Assembly: GCA_019614645.1 (NCBI GenBank)
Contig: JABWDB010000005.1
Coordinates: 12,020,001-12,084,000, forward strand
Direction of reading: 5' to 3'
Source: Stratiolaelaps scimitus
Lineage: Eukaryota > Arthropoda > Arachnida > Mesostigmata > Laelapidae
Length of the DNA stretch: 64,000 nucleotides
Shown: piece by piece, positions 62,895-64,000 of the stretch
Position numbering within the stretch: position 1 is the stretch's first letter
How the letters are laid out: every line of letters starts with the position of its first letter
Notes under the pieces: model-generated
Databases searched by the model: none
What the model was told of the DNA's origin: nothing
Seen by the model: only the letters and a program-made list of their open reading frames with translations
Made by a program: the position numbers and the translations under genes

Positions 62895-64000
62895 CCAGCT
62901 AACAGTCCGTCCTTTCCATGATCTGCTCTGTTAATCGCATACAGCACACGCGTCAATCTACTGATAGCTTCCCAGCTGTACAATGGTGCAGTTGCAGCCA
63001 GAACTCGTTATGGTATCGGCAACACGATTTCGAGGGTATGTCCTGTACACGTTGTCTGTGCAACGTATGCGATAAAGCGGGTGACGAGCGTGGTAGACGG
63101 TGCTCCAGCAGCAGCAGCAGCAGCTTCGGTGCCACAGAGCGCTGCACGAGGATCTCATCCAGAGGAAGATGAGACCTCCACTTGCAGAGTGGAGGTTGGG
63201 GCCTGCGTGAGCACAAGAGGGGAGCAGTTGGGACCGGGCTGAGAGGATGTTTGGCGGGGGTTCGGCGCCGGGGAGAGGGGTAGTCGGCTTGTGAGAGCCT
63301 GATGCAATAGAGCTTGCTCCTATGGCTATGCTGAACTGCGGCCGAGATGGAGATAGAGCTCCTAGATCCCACTTTCCGCGGATTAAGGTAACAAACGGAA
63401 GCGAGAACGGGGGGCGGCGGGGGTGGCGGGGGTGGGGACGACGGACGCAGGGGCCAGCATCAGCAGCGAGCAGCGGTCAGCCGCTCGGGCCGCTTTGACA
63501 GCCGAGGTCGGAAGAGACAGTCCAGGGGAAAAGGAAGGATAAGAGAGAATCTTCTTCGCTGGGTCTCTCTCTCTCCCTTACTCCTTCTCTTCGTCTTGAA
63601 GGAAGAAGGATTCATCCCGCCACGCGCCAAAGTATGATATAACGTTGCTCCTGAGGCCCTCGCGCCGTCCGTCTGCACGTCACCCTCGCTCGTTTAAGTC
63701 AAACCTATGTATCATATGTGGTGCAGGGCAAACGGATGAAACGTCTCCGACCGCTAGAATGACTCGGAATCAAATGATTGCGCCGACTCTCTTAATTATC
63801 CCGGGATCCAAATGTATCTCTGTCATACACTCTCGCATCAGCTTGTAATAGATTACACTCAGACATTCACAGTGTTTGTGCCCGCCTGTTTGTCTGCCTC
63901 CGCCCGCGAGCGCGTTCTCCATCTACGTGCCTGTGAATGCATTTCTATGTACTTATATGTTTACGCGTCTGTGTGTATGTCGGCGTGTGTGAGTCTGTAT
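62895..64000. other. no gene seen; CAG, GGGGT and CT simple repeats
   Basis: A CAG run lies at 63104-63123, G-rich sequence (GGGGGCGGCGGGGGTGGCGGG-like, in two parts) at 63409-63438, and CT sequence at about 63561-63590. The final 150 nt are GT/TG-rich. Frames are feature-free. Confidence 0.4.

Overview
This window is animal nuclear DNA and is mostly non-coding. Three signs point to this: protein-coding exons with GT/AG boundaries in consistent phase, abundant (TA)n and (CT)n microsatellites, and tRNA-derived SINE copies, with no operon-like gene packing. The two recognisable genes are a secreted midkine/pleiotrophin-type growth factor (Drosophila miple family) and a divergent CPEB-type RNA-binding protein. 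Their form suggests an invertebrate, probably an arthropod; anything narrower, such as a mite or tick, would be a guess.

Layout. At 1.1-6.25 kb, minus strand, lies a miple-like gene. It has a signal-peptide exon (6128-6253), then three phase-1 exons (3185-3367, 2757-2936, 2216-2410), each carrying one pleiotrophin-type cysteine module. Its 3' end is either a stop at 2166 or a further in-phase cysteine-rich exon (1099-1262). From 6.25 to 48.9 kb I recognise no complete gene. That stretch alternates AT-rich DNA with GC-rich, CT/CAG/CGG-rich blocks (13.4-14.1, 15.6-20.2, 24.2-25.3, 29.0-32.4, 38.4-42.8 and 43.6-45.6 kb), whose long reading frames look compositional. At 48.9-52.4 kb, plus strand, is a CPEB-like gene: a large RRM-RRM-zinc exon (50825-52041), a likely upstream exon (48929-49040) and a poly(A) signal at 52405. 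From 52.4 to 64 kb I see no recognisable gene, only an isolated 255-codon ORF on the minus strand.

Repeats carry much of the interest. A tRNA-headed SINE family with a conserved 3' hairpin occurs three times; one copy has a perfect 15-bp target-site duplication. A separate unclassified family built on a TTTCTCAGACGT-type motif occurs at 4.77-5.2 kb and, inverted, at 37.4-37.8 kb. A foldback element with 42-bp arms surrounds a (TA)n core at 6576-6689. A perfect 25-bp hairpin with a 13-nt loop lies at 58395-58457. A 308-bp AT/TTTATTTA compound satellite lies at 10793-11100.

Nothing suggests that the two genes act together: one is extracellular signalling, the other translational control. All exon calls rest on reading frame, splice motifs and family resemblance seen by eye; no alignment or transcript evidence was available.
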